From positions 1-36,330 of the forward strand of contig CAINHP010000108.1 in the NCBI GenBank assembly GCA_903848905.1: 36,330 bases of DNA. The letters are read 5' to 3'. Made by a program: the position numbers and the translations under genes. A model generated the notes under the pieces. The model made no database searches. It had not been told where the DNA came from and saw only the letters and a program-made list of their open reading frames with translations. This DNA is from an uncultured Pseudomonadota bacterium. GTDB lineage: Bacteria > Pseudomonadota > Gammaproteobacteria > Methylococcales > Methylomonadaceae. Positions 25,522 through 35,407 of this stretch are shown here, in pieces (position 1 is the first letter of the stretch; every line of letters starts with the position of its first letter).

Positions 25522-27109
25522 CTCGTAATTTCATCGCGCGTTTTTTTCTATTGTAGCCAATGGAGAAATCATGCGTCGCATCTCGAATACGACGCAAAAG
25601 TAACATCATACGCGTATTCTGGTTAAAAATAAGAGGATCTGATTTCAATGGAAAGTAAATTTCTTCTTGTTTTTTTGCTAGTCCAATGAGCGGAATGGAT
25701 AAATCTAACGCATTGAGTGCATGAAACGCCGCATTCACTTGTCCAAGTCCCCCATCAATCACAATCAAATTGGGCAATGACTTTTCTTCTTCAATCAGTC
25801 GCGTATATCGACGCGTCACCACTTCTCGCATACTGGCAAAATCGTCTGCATGCGTGACTGTTTTGAGTTCAAAATGGCGAAAACCATTTTTATTGGCTTT
25901 CATATCAATAAATTGGGTCATGCCCGATACGATATGCTCATTACCTAAATTGGAAATATCAAAACATTCAATCACACGCGGTAATGTTTCTAAGTTCAAT
26001 GCCCGTTGCAGATCAAAAAGCGCGCTGTCGTGATCAATATTGCTTTCACTATTTTTTTCCGCTAATTTCACCAGTGCCAGTTTATTCCCCCGCAGTGGCA
26101 GCGTAAACACCACCTTTCCTCCACGCAATTGCGACAAGACAGTTTCCAAACTCTCTTTTTCTGCTTCATCCCCCCAAATGGGTTGATTGACAATAATTTC
26201 ATGAGGCAGCGTATTCGTTTGATAAAACGCCATTACAAACGCTTGTTTGATGCGTGTTTCGTAATCTACACAAAAATTTTGCTTAGTGGATAATACACCA
26301 CGTTTGATCCCAAATCGCACAATGTGCATTTGCTCACCTTGTCGCTCAAACGCAATCACATCTTGATTTTGCGTATTTTGAGCGTCAATAATCTGTTTTT
26401 GCTCAAGATTTTGTAGTCGATTGAGTTGATTTCGAATTTCAAGCGCGCGCTCAAACTTTTGCTCATCGGAAGCTCGTTGCATTTCACTTGTTAAAAATTT
26501 CAGTGTTTCTTTTAAATTCCCATTTAATAATTGCCTCGCGCGATCTACCTGCTTTGCGTATTCGATTTGACTGACATTACCAATACACGGCGCAGTACAG
26601 CGATGAATATGGAAATTTAAACACGCCTTTTTCGGAAGCGTTTTGCAATCACGCAATTTAAAAATCTGAATCACCATTCTCTGCAATTCAGCTCGCAGGT
26701 GACCGTCCGTATAAGCACCGAAAACCTCCATTTTAGCGGTCGGTTTGCGTGTCGTAAAAATGCGAGGATATGCATCTTTACTCAATGCAATATAGGCAAA
26801 CGTTTTAGCATCTTTGAGCGCGATGTTATATTTAGGCTGATACTGCTTGATTAAACGATTTTCCAGCATCAACGCTTCAACTTCGTTATCAACAATAATC
26901 CAGTCAATTTGCCGAATCTGCACCACCAGGCGCCGCGTTTTAATAGGCAACAAATGCTGACTAGAAAAATAACTTTTTACGCGAGCGCGTAAATTTTTCG
27001 CTTTTCCACAATACAGCACATCGCCTTCGGCATTTTTGTATAAATACACACCCGTTTTGCTTGGAACGTCTGCCGACTTAAAATCGCGAATCGCATTAAT
27101 AAAAATCAT
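25505..27109 (-). CDS. uvrC: Excinuclease ABC subunit C, without the C-terminal HhH region
   Basis: This nuclease makes both incisions in nucleotide excision repair. The GIY-YIG domain (about 17-95, TGVYLYKN and VLYCGKAKNLRARVKSYF) makes the 3' cut. A cysteine-bearing linker (KKACLNFHIHRCTAPC) and the UVR motif (RALEIRNQLNRL) follow. The RNase H-like 5' nuclease half has ECFDISNLGNEHIVSGMTQF, LIVIDGGLGQVNAA and RIRDATHDFSIGYNRKKR, so the Asp and His residues are kept. At 534 residues it stops right after KKRAMKLRDEFEK. In E. coli (610) the tandem helix-hairpin-helix (IEGVGPKRR...) begins there. No HhH sequence continues in another frame, because ampG starts at once. Confidence 0.94.
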   Translation of the reverse strand: MIFINAIRDFKSADVPSKTGVYLYKNAEGDVLYCGKAKNLRARVKSYFSSQHLLPIKTRRLVVQIRQIDWIIVDNEVEALMLENRLIKQYQPKYNIALKDAKTFAYIALSKDAYPRIFTTRKPTAKMEVFGAYTDGHLRAELQRMVIQIFKLRDCKTLPKKACLNFHIHRCTAPCIGNVSQIEYAKQVDRARQLLNGNLKETLKFLTSEMQRASDEQKFERALEIRNQLNRLQNLEQKQIIDAQNTQNQDVIAFERQGEQMHIVRFGIKRGVLSTKQNFCVDYETRIKQAFVMAFYQTNTLPHEIIVNQPIWGDEAEKESLETVLSQLRGGKVVFTLPLRGNKLALVKLAEKNSESNIDHDSALFDLQRALNLETLPRVIECFDISNLGNEHIVSGMTQFIDMKANKNGFRHFELKTVTHADDFASMREVVTRRYTRLIEEEKSLPNLIVIDGGLGQVNAAFHALNALDLSIPLIGLAKKQEEIYFPLKSDPLIFNQNTRMMLLLRRIRDATHDFSIGYNRKKRAMKLRDEFEK

Positions 27110-27116
27110 AACAAAA

Positions 27117-29972
27117 TCAAAGCAAACGTTTCAGAAACTCGCCTGTGTAAGAATGGGCTATTTTTGCGACTTCTTCGGGTGTACCTTGCGCAATAATTTC
27201 ACCGCCACCATTACCGCCTTCATAGCCCAAATCAATGAGATAATCACAGCTTTTGATGACATCCAAATTATGTTCAATCACAAAAATAGAATGCCCTTTA
27301 TCCACTAAACTATTGAGAACGCCAATTAAGCGTTTTGTATCATCAAAATGTAACCCCGTTGTCGGCTCATCAAGCATATAGACAACGTGGCCGCGCTTGC
27401 TTTTACTGAGTTCTTTGGTGATTTTAATGCGTTGACTTTCACCACCAGAAAGCGTGGTCGAACTTTGCCCAAGTTTAATATAGCCAAGTCCTACAGCAAG
27501 CAAAGTTTGCAGTTTTTTATTGATAGATGGAATCGCTTGGAAAAAAACAGCCGCTTCTTCGACTTCCATATTGAGCACTTCGGCAATATTTTTGCCTTTA
27601 TAAAACACACTTAATGTTTCTTTATTATAGCGTTTTCCATGGCAATCACTGCACTCCACATATACATCGGGCAAAAAATTCATCTCAATTTTCAGCAAGC
27701 CGTCACCTTGACACGTTTCGCAGCGTCCTCCTTTAACGTTGAACGAAAACCGCCCTTTTTCGTATCCACGCATTTTAGCTTCTTGCGTTTGGGCAAATAA
27801 ATCACGGATTTCATCAAATAATTTTGTATACGTCGCGGGGTTACTGCGTGGGGTTTTACCAATGGGATCTTGATTGATAATAATCACATTATTGATACAA
27901 CTTGGCAACGTAATCGATTCGAACTCCCCAATACTGCCCTCAATTTGTTCACCGAACGTTTGACGCAAATAGGGCATCACCGTTTGATTGATTAACGTAC
28001 TTTTACCCGAACCCGAAACCCCCGTAATGCCACATAAAACACCAAGCGGTAATTTCACATTCACATTTTTTAGATTATTTTCTTTTGCACCAATCACTTC
28101 AATAAAATCGGTAGCAACACGTCTTTTTTCAGGCACCACAATACGAAGTTCACCGTTTAAATAGCGCCCTGTTAAACTGTTGGGATTGGCCATGATTTGC
28201 GCAGGCGTTCCTTTTGCCGTGATATGACCACCATAAATTCCCGCGCCTGGGCCAATATCAATCACATAATCTGCGGCTAGGATGGTATCTTCATCGTGCT
28301 CGACGACAATTAGCGTATTTCCTAAATCACGCAACCGATGAAGTGTTTCAATCAACTTCACATTATCGCGCTGATGCAAACCAATACTCGGCTCATCTAA
28401 AATATACAGCACGCCCATTAAATTACTACCAATTTGCGTGGCTAACCGAATACGCTGTGCTTCACCACCCGAAAGTGTTTTTGCACTGCGTGAAAGCGTC
28501 AAATACCCAAGGCCGACATTATTCAAAAAACCTAAACGCTCGTTAATTTCTTTTAACACCTGCTTTGCAATGAATAAATCTTTGCTATTGAGTTTCTCTG
28601 GTAGCGCTAAAAAGAATTTGGCCGCATTTTCAATGCTCATATCCGTTGCATCAATAATACTTTTATTGTCAATTTGTACGGCAAGCACGACAGGTTGAAG
28701 GCGTTTTCCTGCGCAACTCAAACAGGGTTTGTATTGCATATATTTTTCAATTTCTTTTTTACGCCAATCACTTTCTGTTTGCTTATAAAGTCTTAACGTT
28801 TGCGGGATAATGCCCTCATAACCGTCATCGAGTTTCATCGACTCACCGTTTGACCATCTACCCGCTAAAGGCTCAATCGTCCCGTAAAGCAGCGCATTTA
28901 ATTGCGTCGGACTAAATTCACCTAATGGCGTCCATACATCAAAACCAAATTCGCGTCCCACCACACTAATTTGTTGCGCTCGCCACGCCAAATCCATTTT
29001 ATTGTAAATGGCAAGACCACCTTCCATAATGGATTTTGTTTTATCGGGAATCAGCAAATCGACCGATAACTGGGTAATTTCGCCCAAACCATGACATTCA
29101 CTACACGCGCCAAAGGGACTATTAAACGAAAACATACGCGGCTCTAAGCTTTCAAACACCAATTTAGGGTGTTTCACGCACGCGCCAAAGGTGCTGTAAA
29201 CTGTCTCACTGGCAGCGCGTTGCAATTCTTTTTTCTTTTCACCAGTTGCATTTTTATCAATGATAATCATGCGCTCTTTGCCTAGCGATAGCGCTTGCTC
29301 CACCGCGTCATTGATACGTGAACGCTCATCTTCATCGATGGTCACGGTATCAATCACCGCTTCAATCCAATGTTTTTCGTAACGCTCAAGCGTTAAATCA
29401 TCCTTAATTGTATCTGCATCATAGATAATTTGATCCACGCGAATTTTACTAAAACCTTGTTTGCGCAAATCATCAATCACTTGTTCGTGCGTGCCTTTTT
29501 GACCATTAATCATGGGGGCGAGAAAAATCAATGTTTCGCCTTGTTGCGCCATAATTAAGCGTGTAATATTTTCAGCACTTTGCGGTTTCACTTCGCTATG
29601 GCATTTAGGGCAATGATGGACGCCAATTCGAGCAAATAATAAACGCAGATAATCGTAAATTTCCGTCACGGTGCCGACAGTGGAGCGCGGATTTTTACTG
29701 GTGGTTTTTTGCTCAATGCTAATAGCGGGCGATAAACCTTCGATGCTATCAACATCGGGCTTATCCATTAAACCAAGAAATTGACGCGCATACGCAGATA
29801 AACTTTCGACATAACGCCGCTGACCTTCAGCGTAGAGGGTATCAAAAGCGAGTGTGGATTTTCCCGATCCCGAAAGTCCTGTAATGACAATTAACTTATT
29901 GCGTGGAAATTCAACATCAATATTTTTTAAATTATGTTCGCGCGCGCCTTTAACAATGATACTGTCTTTCAT
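27117..29972 (-). CDS. uvrA: Excinuclease ABC subunit A
   Basis: This 951-residue DNA damage sensor of the ABC ATPase superfamily has Walker A motifs GLSGSGKST and GVSGSGKST, signature segments [12 protein letters not shown] and LSGGESQRI, and Walker B-type [13 protein letters not shown] and [13 protein letters not shown]. Zinc-module cysteines appear in [31 protein letters not shown] and CSDCHGKRY. It loads UvrB on lesions. Length is normal. uvrC follows after 7 bp and uvrB is divergent. No LexA-type box was recognised in the 98 bp between uvrA and uvrB, so SOS control is not shown. Confidence 0.97.
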   Translation of the reverse strand: MKDSIIVKGAREHNLKNIDVEFPRNKLIVITGLSGSGKSTLAFDTLYAEGQRRYVESLSAYARQFLGLMDKPDVDSIEGLSPAISIEQKTTSKNPRSTVGTVTEIYDYLRLLFARIGVHHCPKCHSEVKPQSAENITRLIMAQQGETLIFLAPMINGQKGTHEQVIDDLRKQGFSKIRVDQIIYDADTIKDDLTLERYEKHWIEAVIDTVTIDEDERSRINDAVEQALSLGKERMIIIDKNATGEKKKELQRAASETVYSTFGACVKHPKLVFESLEPRMFSFNSPFGACSECHGLGEITQLSVDLLIPDKTKSIMEGGLAIYNKMDLAWRAQQISVVGREFGFDVWTPLGEFSPTQLNALLYGTIEPLAGRWSNGESMKLDDGYEGIIPQTLRLYKQTESDWRKKEIEKYMQYKPCLSCAGKRLQPVVLAVQIDNKSIIDATDMSIENAAKFFLALPEKLNSKDLFIAKQVLKEINERLGFLNNVGLGYLTLSRSAKTLSGGEAQRIRLATQIGSNLMGVLYILDEPSIGLHQRDNVKLIETLHRLRDLGNTLIVVEHDEDTILAADYVIDIGPGAGIYGGHITAKGTPAQIMANPNSLTGRYLNGELRIVVPEKRRVATDFIEVIGAKENNLKNVNVKLPLGVLCGITGVSGSGKSTLINQTVMPYLRQTFGEQIEGSIGEFESITLPSCINNVIIINQDPIGKTPRSNPATYTKLFDEIRDLFAQTQEAKMRGYEKGRFSFNVKGGRCETCQGDGLLKIEMNFLPDVYVECSDCHGKRYNKETLSVFYKGKNIAEVLNMEVEEAAVFFQAIPSINKKLQTLLAVGLGYIKLGQSSTTLSGGESQRIKITKELSKSKRGHVVYMLDEPTTGLHFDDTKRLIGVLNSLVDKGHSIFVIEHNLDVIKSCDYLIDLGYEGGNGGGEIIAQGTPEEVAKIAHSYTGEFLKRLL

Positions 29973-30070
29973 AATCCAATAGCCTGAAGGGAAATTTAAA
30001 TGAAATCGAAGAAAAAAATAAACGGTGGTTTAAACATGATTGTGCAACGTTTTTTCAAAAATTAATAGCC

Positions 30071-31990
30071 ATGTATTTTACACTTAACGCGCCCTATTCG
30101 CCTTCTGTTAGCCAAGAAGAAGCCATTGATACGTTAACAAAAAACTTTCATTGCGCAAAAAAGCAAACTTTACTCGGAATCACAGGCAGCGGTAAAACGT
30201 TTGTCATGGCCAATATGATTGTCGCATTGCAAAAACCAACACTTATTATTGCGCACAACAAAACGCTCGCCGCACAGTTATTTACCGAACTAAAAGAATT
30301 ATTCCCTCAAAATCGCGTTGAATATTTCGTGTCATTTTACGACTATTATCAACCCGAATCCTATCTGCCGACCACCGATACTTACATTGAAAAGGATTCT
30401 AGCGTTAACGTGGCTATTGAAAAAATGCGACTACATGCTGTATCGAGTTTAGTAAGTCGCAACGATACGATTATTGTGGCCAGTATTAGCTGTATTTACA
30501 GTTTAGGCAATCCGAACGACTTTCGCTCAATGGCCGTGCCTCTTAAAACGGGAAAACCACTTAAACGCTCGGACTTACTCAAATCGTTACTCACGATTCA
30601 ATATGAACGCAATGACAGCGCCATTGCCCCGGGAAAGTTTCGTGTACGCGGGGACGTGGTTGATATTATTCCCGCGTATGAAAGTAATATTTTGCGTGTG
30701 ACACTTGAAGATAATTGCATTGCATCAGTGAAAGAAATGGATCCACTTACGGGGGATTTAATCACTAAAATCGATGAAACTGTCCTGTATCCAGCTAAGC
30801 AATATGTCATTCCAGAAGAAAAAAAACAACGCGCACTTACCACCATTCGAGAAGAATTAATAAGCCATCTTCCAACACTGCCTCCCCTTGAAGCACAGCG
30901 TTTAAAACAACGAATTGAATATGACTTAGAAATGATAGCTGAAATTGGCTATTGCTCAGGCATTGAAAATTACAGCCGCAATTTTGAAGATAGACAGCCA
31001 GGCGAGCCACCCTATACGCTAATGGATTATTTTGATGGCGACTATTTTTTAATTATCGATGAAAGTCATCAAACGCTGCCCCAATCACGCGCCATGTTTA
31101 ACGGCGATTATGCGCGTAAAAAGAATTTAGTCGATTATGGCTTTCGTCTACCTAGCGCATTTGATAATCGCCCCCTCAAATTTGTTGAATTTGAAAGTAA
31201 AATGGCCACGACGCTTTTTGTGTCAGCCACGCCAGCCGATTATGAAATTGCCAAAAGCGACCATGTTGTCGAATTAATTACGCGCCCAACGGGACTGCTT
31301 GATCCTGTCATTATTGTGCATCCAATAACGGGACAAATGACACATTTAATTGAGCAAGCTAAGCTAGCCATTGCGCAAAATACGCGTGTACTCATTACCA
31401 CATTAACCAAACGAATGGCAGAGGATTTAACCAATTTTCTCGCAAAAGAAATGCTCAAAGTGCGCTATATTCACAGCGACGTGGATAATTTAGAGCGTAT
31501 AGAATTAATTCGTCAATTGCGAGTAGGGGAATATGATATTTTGATTGGCATCAATTTACTCCGCGAAGGATTAGATCTGCCCGAAGTGAGTTTAGTGGCC
31601 ATTTTAGACGCAGATAAAGAAGGTTTTCTGCGAGATGAACGTAGTTTAATTCAAACTATCGGTCGCGCGGCAAGAAATAGTGAAGGCAAAGTGATTTTTT
31701 ATGCAGACAGCATCACAAAATCCATGCAAAATGCCATGACACTCACGGAAAATCGACGTGAACAACAAATTCTTCACAATCAAAAATATAACATTACACC
31801 GCAAACCATTATAAAATCAGTTAATGAACAAAAGAGTAAAATCAAAGGAACCAAACACTTAAGTAAAATTGATATTGAACGCCAGCTGATTGAACTTGAT
31901 GCTCAAATGCGTGTTTGTGCGGCGCAACTTGATTTTGAAAAAGCCATTGAATTGCGCGATAGAATTGAACAATTAAAGAAAGCACAATAA
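30071..31990 (+). CDS. uvrB: Excinuclease ABC subunit B
   Basis: This 639-residue helicase-like protein verifies damage and recruits UvrC. It has GITGSGKTF (Walker A), the beta-hairpin region VSFYDYYQPESYLP, the DEAD-like IIDESHQT, and helicase motifs GINLLREGLDLPEV and IQTIGRAARN. A C-terminal UVR domain (FEKAIELRDRIEQLKKA) pairs with the UvrC UVR motif. Length is slightly below the usual 670. No clear Shine-Dalgarno precedes the ATG. It heads the plus-strand run uvrB, AI-2E permease, rfbA, rarA. Confidence 0.97.
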   Translation: MYFTLNAPYSPSVSQEEAIDTLTKNFHCAKKQTLLGITGSGKTFVMANMIVALQKPTLIIAHNKTLAAQLFTELKELFPQNRVEYFVSFYDYYQPESYLPTTDTYIEKDSSVNVAIEKMRLHAVSSLVSRNDTIIVASISCIYSLGNPNDFRSMAVPLKTGKPLKRSDLLKSLLTIQYERNDSAIAPGKFRVRGDVVDIIPAYESNILRVTLEDNCIASVKEMDPLTGDLITKIDETVLYPAKQYVIPEEKKQRALTTIREELISHLPTLPPLEAQRLKQRIEYDLEMIAEIGYCSGIENYSRNFEDRQPGEPPYTLMDYFDGDYFLIIDESHQTLPQSRAMFNGDYARKKNLVDYGFRLPSAFDNRPLKFVEFESKMATTLFVSATPADYEIAKSDHVVELITRPTGLLDPVIIVHPITGQMTHLIEQAKLAIAQNTRVLITTLTKRMAEDLTNFLAKEMLKVRYIHSDVDNLERIELIRQLRVGEYDILIGINLLREGLDLPEVSLVAILDADKEGFLRDERSLIQTIGRAARNSEGKVIFYADSITKSMQNAMTLTENRREQQILHNQKYNITPQTIIKSVNEQKSKIKGTKHLSKIDIERQLIELDAQMRVCAAQLDFEKAIELRDRIEQLKKAQ

Positions 31991-32015
31991 ATTAATATTT
32001 CGCTAAAGGCATTTT

Positions 32016-33083
32016 ATGACGCTTTCTGATCCGCCTCATTTTTTTCGACAATACGCGCCGATTCTGGGCGTAATAGTTTTAGTCTGGCTAAGTTTTTGCG
32101 TATTACAGCAATTTCTTATCACACTAATATGGGCATTAATTATTGCTTATGTTACGTATCCCCTTTATGAAAAAATATTAGATTTTTTCAATGGGAAGGC
32201 TATATTAAGTGCAGCAACATTGACCAGCGCTGTATCGGCTATTGTCATTTTGGTGTGTTATAACTTACTTAATATGCTGCAAGAAGAACTATGGAACACC
32301 TACACACAACAGATTACCACGTTTGGAACACATTCTTTTCAACTCCCCGAAAGTATTCGACATATTCCCTATTTGGGAGAATATTTAGAAAACCGGCTCA
32401 ATCATTTGTTAACTAATCGTGCGGCATTAAATGAACATCTTATTGCATGGGCAAAATACAGTTTACAGCTTTTTGGTGAAACTTTGCGTCATTTAGGCCA
32501 GTTGATTATTGAATTATGTTTTGTGTTAATTACAGTGTTTTTCTGTTTCCGTGATGGCAAAACATGGCTTAATCAAGTCCAAACAGCAATGGGTTACTTT
32601 TTTGATGATGAGCAAGGCTATTATCTACAAACAATTGGGCATACCACACGCGCTGTCTGTTACGGATTAGTTTTGGCTGCATTAGGTCAAGGCATTATTG
32701 CTGGCATTGGCTATGCGGTAGCAGGCATGAGCGCACCATTACTGCTTGGTGCTTTTACCGCGTTAATGGCACTTATTCCCATGGGTGCAACATTAGTTTG
32801 GATTCCGACTGGATTATTATTACTCGCAAACGAGAATATTTGGGCAGGACTTGGGCTACTTGCATGGGGATTTCTAGTGGTCAGTACGGTGGATAATGTA
32901 ATTAGGCCACTTATTATTTGTGGTGCGAGTCGAGTCCCTTTTTTAGTGGTTTTATTTGGTGTATTTGGTGGCTTGACAGCTTTTGGTGCCATAGGCTTAT
33001 TTTTAGGACCCATAATTCTTGCGTTACTTCTTGCCGTCTGGCAGATTAATATAACCAAAATTCAACTCAACAATGCGCAGTAA
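32016..33083 (+). CDS. AI-2E family (PerM/YdiK-like) transporter
   Basis: This 355-residue membrane protein has about seven or eight helices and belongs to the AI-2E/PerM family. It shows FLITLIWALIIAYVTYPLYEKI near the start, a soluble middle (about 95-165), and the conserved late segments GFLVVSTVDNVIRPLIICG and VLFGVFGGLTAFGAIGLFLGPIILALL. Members have been connected with autoinducer-2 export and with Na+(Li+)/H+ antiport; the substrate cannot be told here. It lies 25 bp after uvrB and 34 bp before rfbA. Confidence 0.88.
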   Translation: MTLSDPPHFFRQYAPILGVIVLVWLSFCVLQQFLITLIWALIIAYVTYPLYEKILDFFNGKAILSAATLTSAVSAIVILVCYNLLNMLQEELWNTYTQQITTFGTHSFQLPESIRHIPYLGEYLENRLNHLLTNRAALNEHLIAWAKYSLQLFGETLRHLGQLIIELCFVLITVFFCFRDGKTWLNQVQTAMGYFFDDEQGYYLQTIGHTTRAVCYGLVLAALGQGIIAGIGYAVAGMSAPLLLGAFTALMALIPMGATLVWIPTGLLLLANENIWAGLGLLAWGFLVVSTVDNVIRPLIICGASRVPFLVVLFGVFGGLTAFGAIGLFLGPIILALLLAVWQINITKIQLNNAQ

Positions 33084-33117
33084 TCACATTTAAACAATCA
33101 TATTAACAGAGAAAGAA

Positions 33118-34008
33118 ATGAGCGAAACAATTACATGGAAAGGCATTATTTTAGCCGGTGGTGCAGGTACACGACTTCACCCCATAACGAAAGCTGTATC
33201 AAAACAACTTTTGCCTGTTTATGATAAACCGATGATTTATTATCCTTTATCGGTGCTTATGCTCGCCGGCATTCAAGATATTCTCATTATTACGACACCT
33301 GAAGATCAACAAAATTTTAAAAACTTACTTGGTGATGGCACTGAATTTGGAATTAACATTCAGTATGCTATGCAACCCAAACCCGAAGGTTTAGCGCAAG
33401 CGTTTTTAATTGGTGAAGAATTTATTGGTGATAGCCATACCTGTCTTGTTTTGGGTGATAATATTTTCTTTGGGCAAGGTTTTTCGGGCAGCATAAAACA
33501 AGCATTAGCGTGTAAAAAAGGGGCAACTGTATTTGGTTATCAAGTTAAAGATGCCGAGCGTTTTGGCGTCGTGGAATTTGATGAAAATAATAAAGCCATT
33601 TCTATCGAAGAAAAACCCACCAAACCAAAATCCCATTTTGCGGTAACAGGACTTTATTTTTACGATAATCGCGTCGTAGAAATTGCTAAAAATATAAAAC
33701 CCTCCACGCGTGGTGAACTTGAAATTACCGAAGTGAATCAAACCTATTTAAATGCAGGTGAATTGAATGTTGAAATTTTTGGTCGCGGCTTTGCATGGCT
33801 CGATACAGGAACACATGACAGTTTGCTTGAAGCGGGGCAATTTGTGCAAACCATTGAACATCGTCAAGGTTTAAAAGTCGCTTGTTTAGAGGAAATTGCC
33901 TTCCACAATGGTTGGCTTAGTGTTGAAAATTTGCAAAAAAGTGCTGCTGCATTGTCAAAAACAGCTTATGGCGCATATTTGCTAGAATTGAGTAAAACCG
34001 CAAAATGA
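33118..34008 (+). CDS. rfbA: Glucose-1-phosphate thymidylyltransferase
   Basis: This 296-residue enzyme makes dTDP-glucose from dTTP and glucose-1-phosphate, the first step to dTDP-L-rhamnose. [37 protein letters not shown] is the nucleotide-binding signature, and [14 protein letters not shown] and [14 protein letters not shown] complete the site. Length is normal. The other three genes of the pathway lie about 11 kb away on the opposite strand. The 4-bp overlap with rarA (ATGA) couples it to a DNA-maintenance gene. Confidence 0.96.
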   Translation: MSETITWKGIILAGGAGTRLHPITKAVSKQLLPVYDKPMIYYPLSVLMLAGIQDILIITTPEDQQNFKNLLGDGTEFGINIQYAMQPKPEGLAQAFLIGEEFIGDSHTCLVLGDNIFFGQGFSGSIKQALACKKGATVFGYQVKDAERFGVVEFDENNKAISIEEKPTKPKSHFAVTGLYFYDNRVVEIAKNIKPSTRGELEITEVNQTYLNAGELNVEIFGRGFAWLDTGTHDSLLEAGQFVQTIEHRQGLKVACLEEIAFHNGWLSVENLQKSAAALSKTAYGAYLLELSKTAK

Positions 34009-35318
34009 ACGCATTTCAGCCGCTTGCCGAGCGAATGCGGCCAAGTGACTTAGCCAATTATAGTGGGCAAGTGCATATTTTATCGCTCGGCAAACCACTT
34101 TACAGTGCGTTAACGTCTGGCAATTTGCACTCAATGATTTTCTGGGGAGCATCGGGCACGGGTAAAACAACGCTTGCCCGTTTAATTGCTAAACAATCAA
34201 ATGCTGAATTTATAGCCATTTCAGCTGTACTTGCAGGGGTAAAAGAAATCCGCGAAGCGATTGAACACGCGAAAACCATTCAAAAATTCGAAAAACGCCG
34301 TACGATTTTATTCGTCGATGAAGTACATCGATTCAATAAAGCACAACAAGATGCGTTTTTGCCGCATGTTGAAGATGGAACAGTCTATTTTATTGGTGCA
34401 ACAACTGAAAATCCCTCTTTTGCGCTCAATAATGCACTGCTTTCAAGAGCTCGGGTGTATGTCTTAAATCCACTAACACCATCCGAATTACAAGCTATTT
34501 TGACGCATGCGCTTGAAAATAGTGTAAATGGCTTAGGTGATTTAAAGCTGGAAATGTCCGATGAGATTAAGCTTCAATTTGCCCAGGCGGCAGATGGCGA
34601 TGCACGGCGCCTGCTGAATTTACTCGAATTAGCAGCTGAAGTCGCCTCAGCACAGTCAACGTCCATCATTGATGAATTTATCGCACAAGGTGTATTAAGT
34701 GGAGGTGTGCGTCGTTTTGATTCCCACGGTGAAGAATTTCATAATCAAATTTCAGCGCTTCATAAATCCGTTCGGGGTAGCTCAACAGATGGCGCACTTT
34801 ACTGGCTTTGTCGCATGATAGATGGTGGTTGTGACTTGTCGTATTTGGCGCGACGTATTGTGCGTATTGCCTCAGAAGATATTGGCAATGCGGATCCCCG
34901 CGCACTGCAACTCGCGCTCAATGCGTGGGATGCACAAGTGCGTTTAGGCACACCCGAGGGCGAATTATCCCTTGCTCAAGCCGTACTTTATATGGCGAGT
35001 GCACCTAAAAGCAATGCCGTCTATCAAGCTTATAACGCGGCAATGGCGCACGTTAAACAAACCGGATCACTCGAAGTACCGCTACATTTGCGCAATGCAC
35101 CCACCACGCTCATGAAAAAACTCGATTACGGCAAAGCTTACCGCTACGCACACAACGAACCCGATGCTTATGCAGCAGGTGAAAATTATTTCCCACCAGA
35201 ACTATCTAAAACCCAGTATTACTATCCCGTTGAGCGAGGGCTTGAAATTAAAATTAAGGAAAAATTGGCTAGATTGCGAGAATTAGACGCAGTCTTTTTA
35301 GAAACAAATGGTAATTAA
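34005..35318 (+). CDS. rarA: Replication-associated recombination protein RarA (MgsA)
   Basis: This 437-residue AAA+ ATPase is related to clamp-loader subunits and to eukaryotic WRNIP1/Mgs1. It has [17 protein letters not shown] (Walker A), [23 protein letters not shown] (Walker B), [23 protein letters not shown] (sensor 1 and arginine finger) and the C-terminal tetramerisation region ([25 protein letters not shown]). It acts at stalled replication forks and DNA ends. Length matches E. coli RarA (447). accA follows after 89 bp. Confidence 0.95.
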   Translation: MNAFQPLAERMRPSDLANYSGQVHILSLGKPLYSALTSGNLHSMIFWGASGTGKTTLARLIAKQSNAEFIAISAVLAGVKEIREAIEHAKTIQKFEKRRTILFVDEVHRFNKAQQDAFLPHVEDGTVYFIGATTENPSFALNNALLSRARVYVLNPLTPSELQAILTHALENSVNGLGDLKLEMSDEIKLQFAQAADGDARRLLNLLELAAEVASAQSTSIIDEFIAQGVLSGGVRRFDSHGEEFHNQISALHKSVRGSSTDGALYWLCRMIDGGCDLSYLARRIVRIASEDIGNADPRALQLALNAWDAQVRLGTPEGELSLAQAVLYMASAPKSNAVYQAYNAAMAHVKQTGSLEVPLHLRNAPTTLMKKLDYGKAYRYAHNEPDAYAAGENYFPPELSKTQYYYPVERGLEIKIKEKLARLRELDAVFLETNGN

Positions 35319-35407
35319 CCATCATAGCTAAAGCCACCTTCGTCTTTTTGCCTTATAATTGTCATTATATTTTCATTTTATAACACCACTTTTTAAAAAA
35401 TAAGAAC

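Noticed and set aside
29973-30070. LexA (SOS) box between uvrA and uvrB
   Set aside because: No CTG(N10)CAG-type dyad was found by eye.
35319-35407. Promoter for accA in the gap after rarA
   Set aside because: A TATAAT at 35354-35359 is present, but no -35 at acceptable spacing; several AT-rich alternatives exist and none can be preferred.
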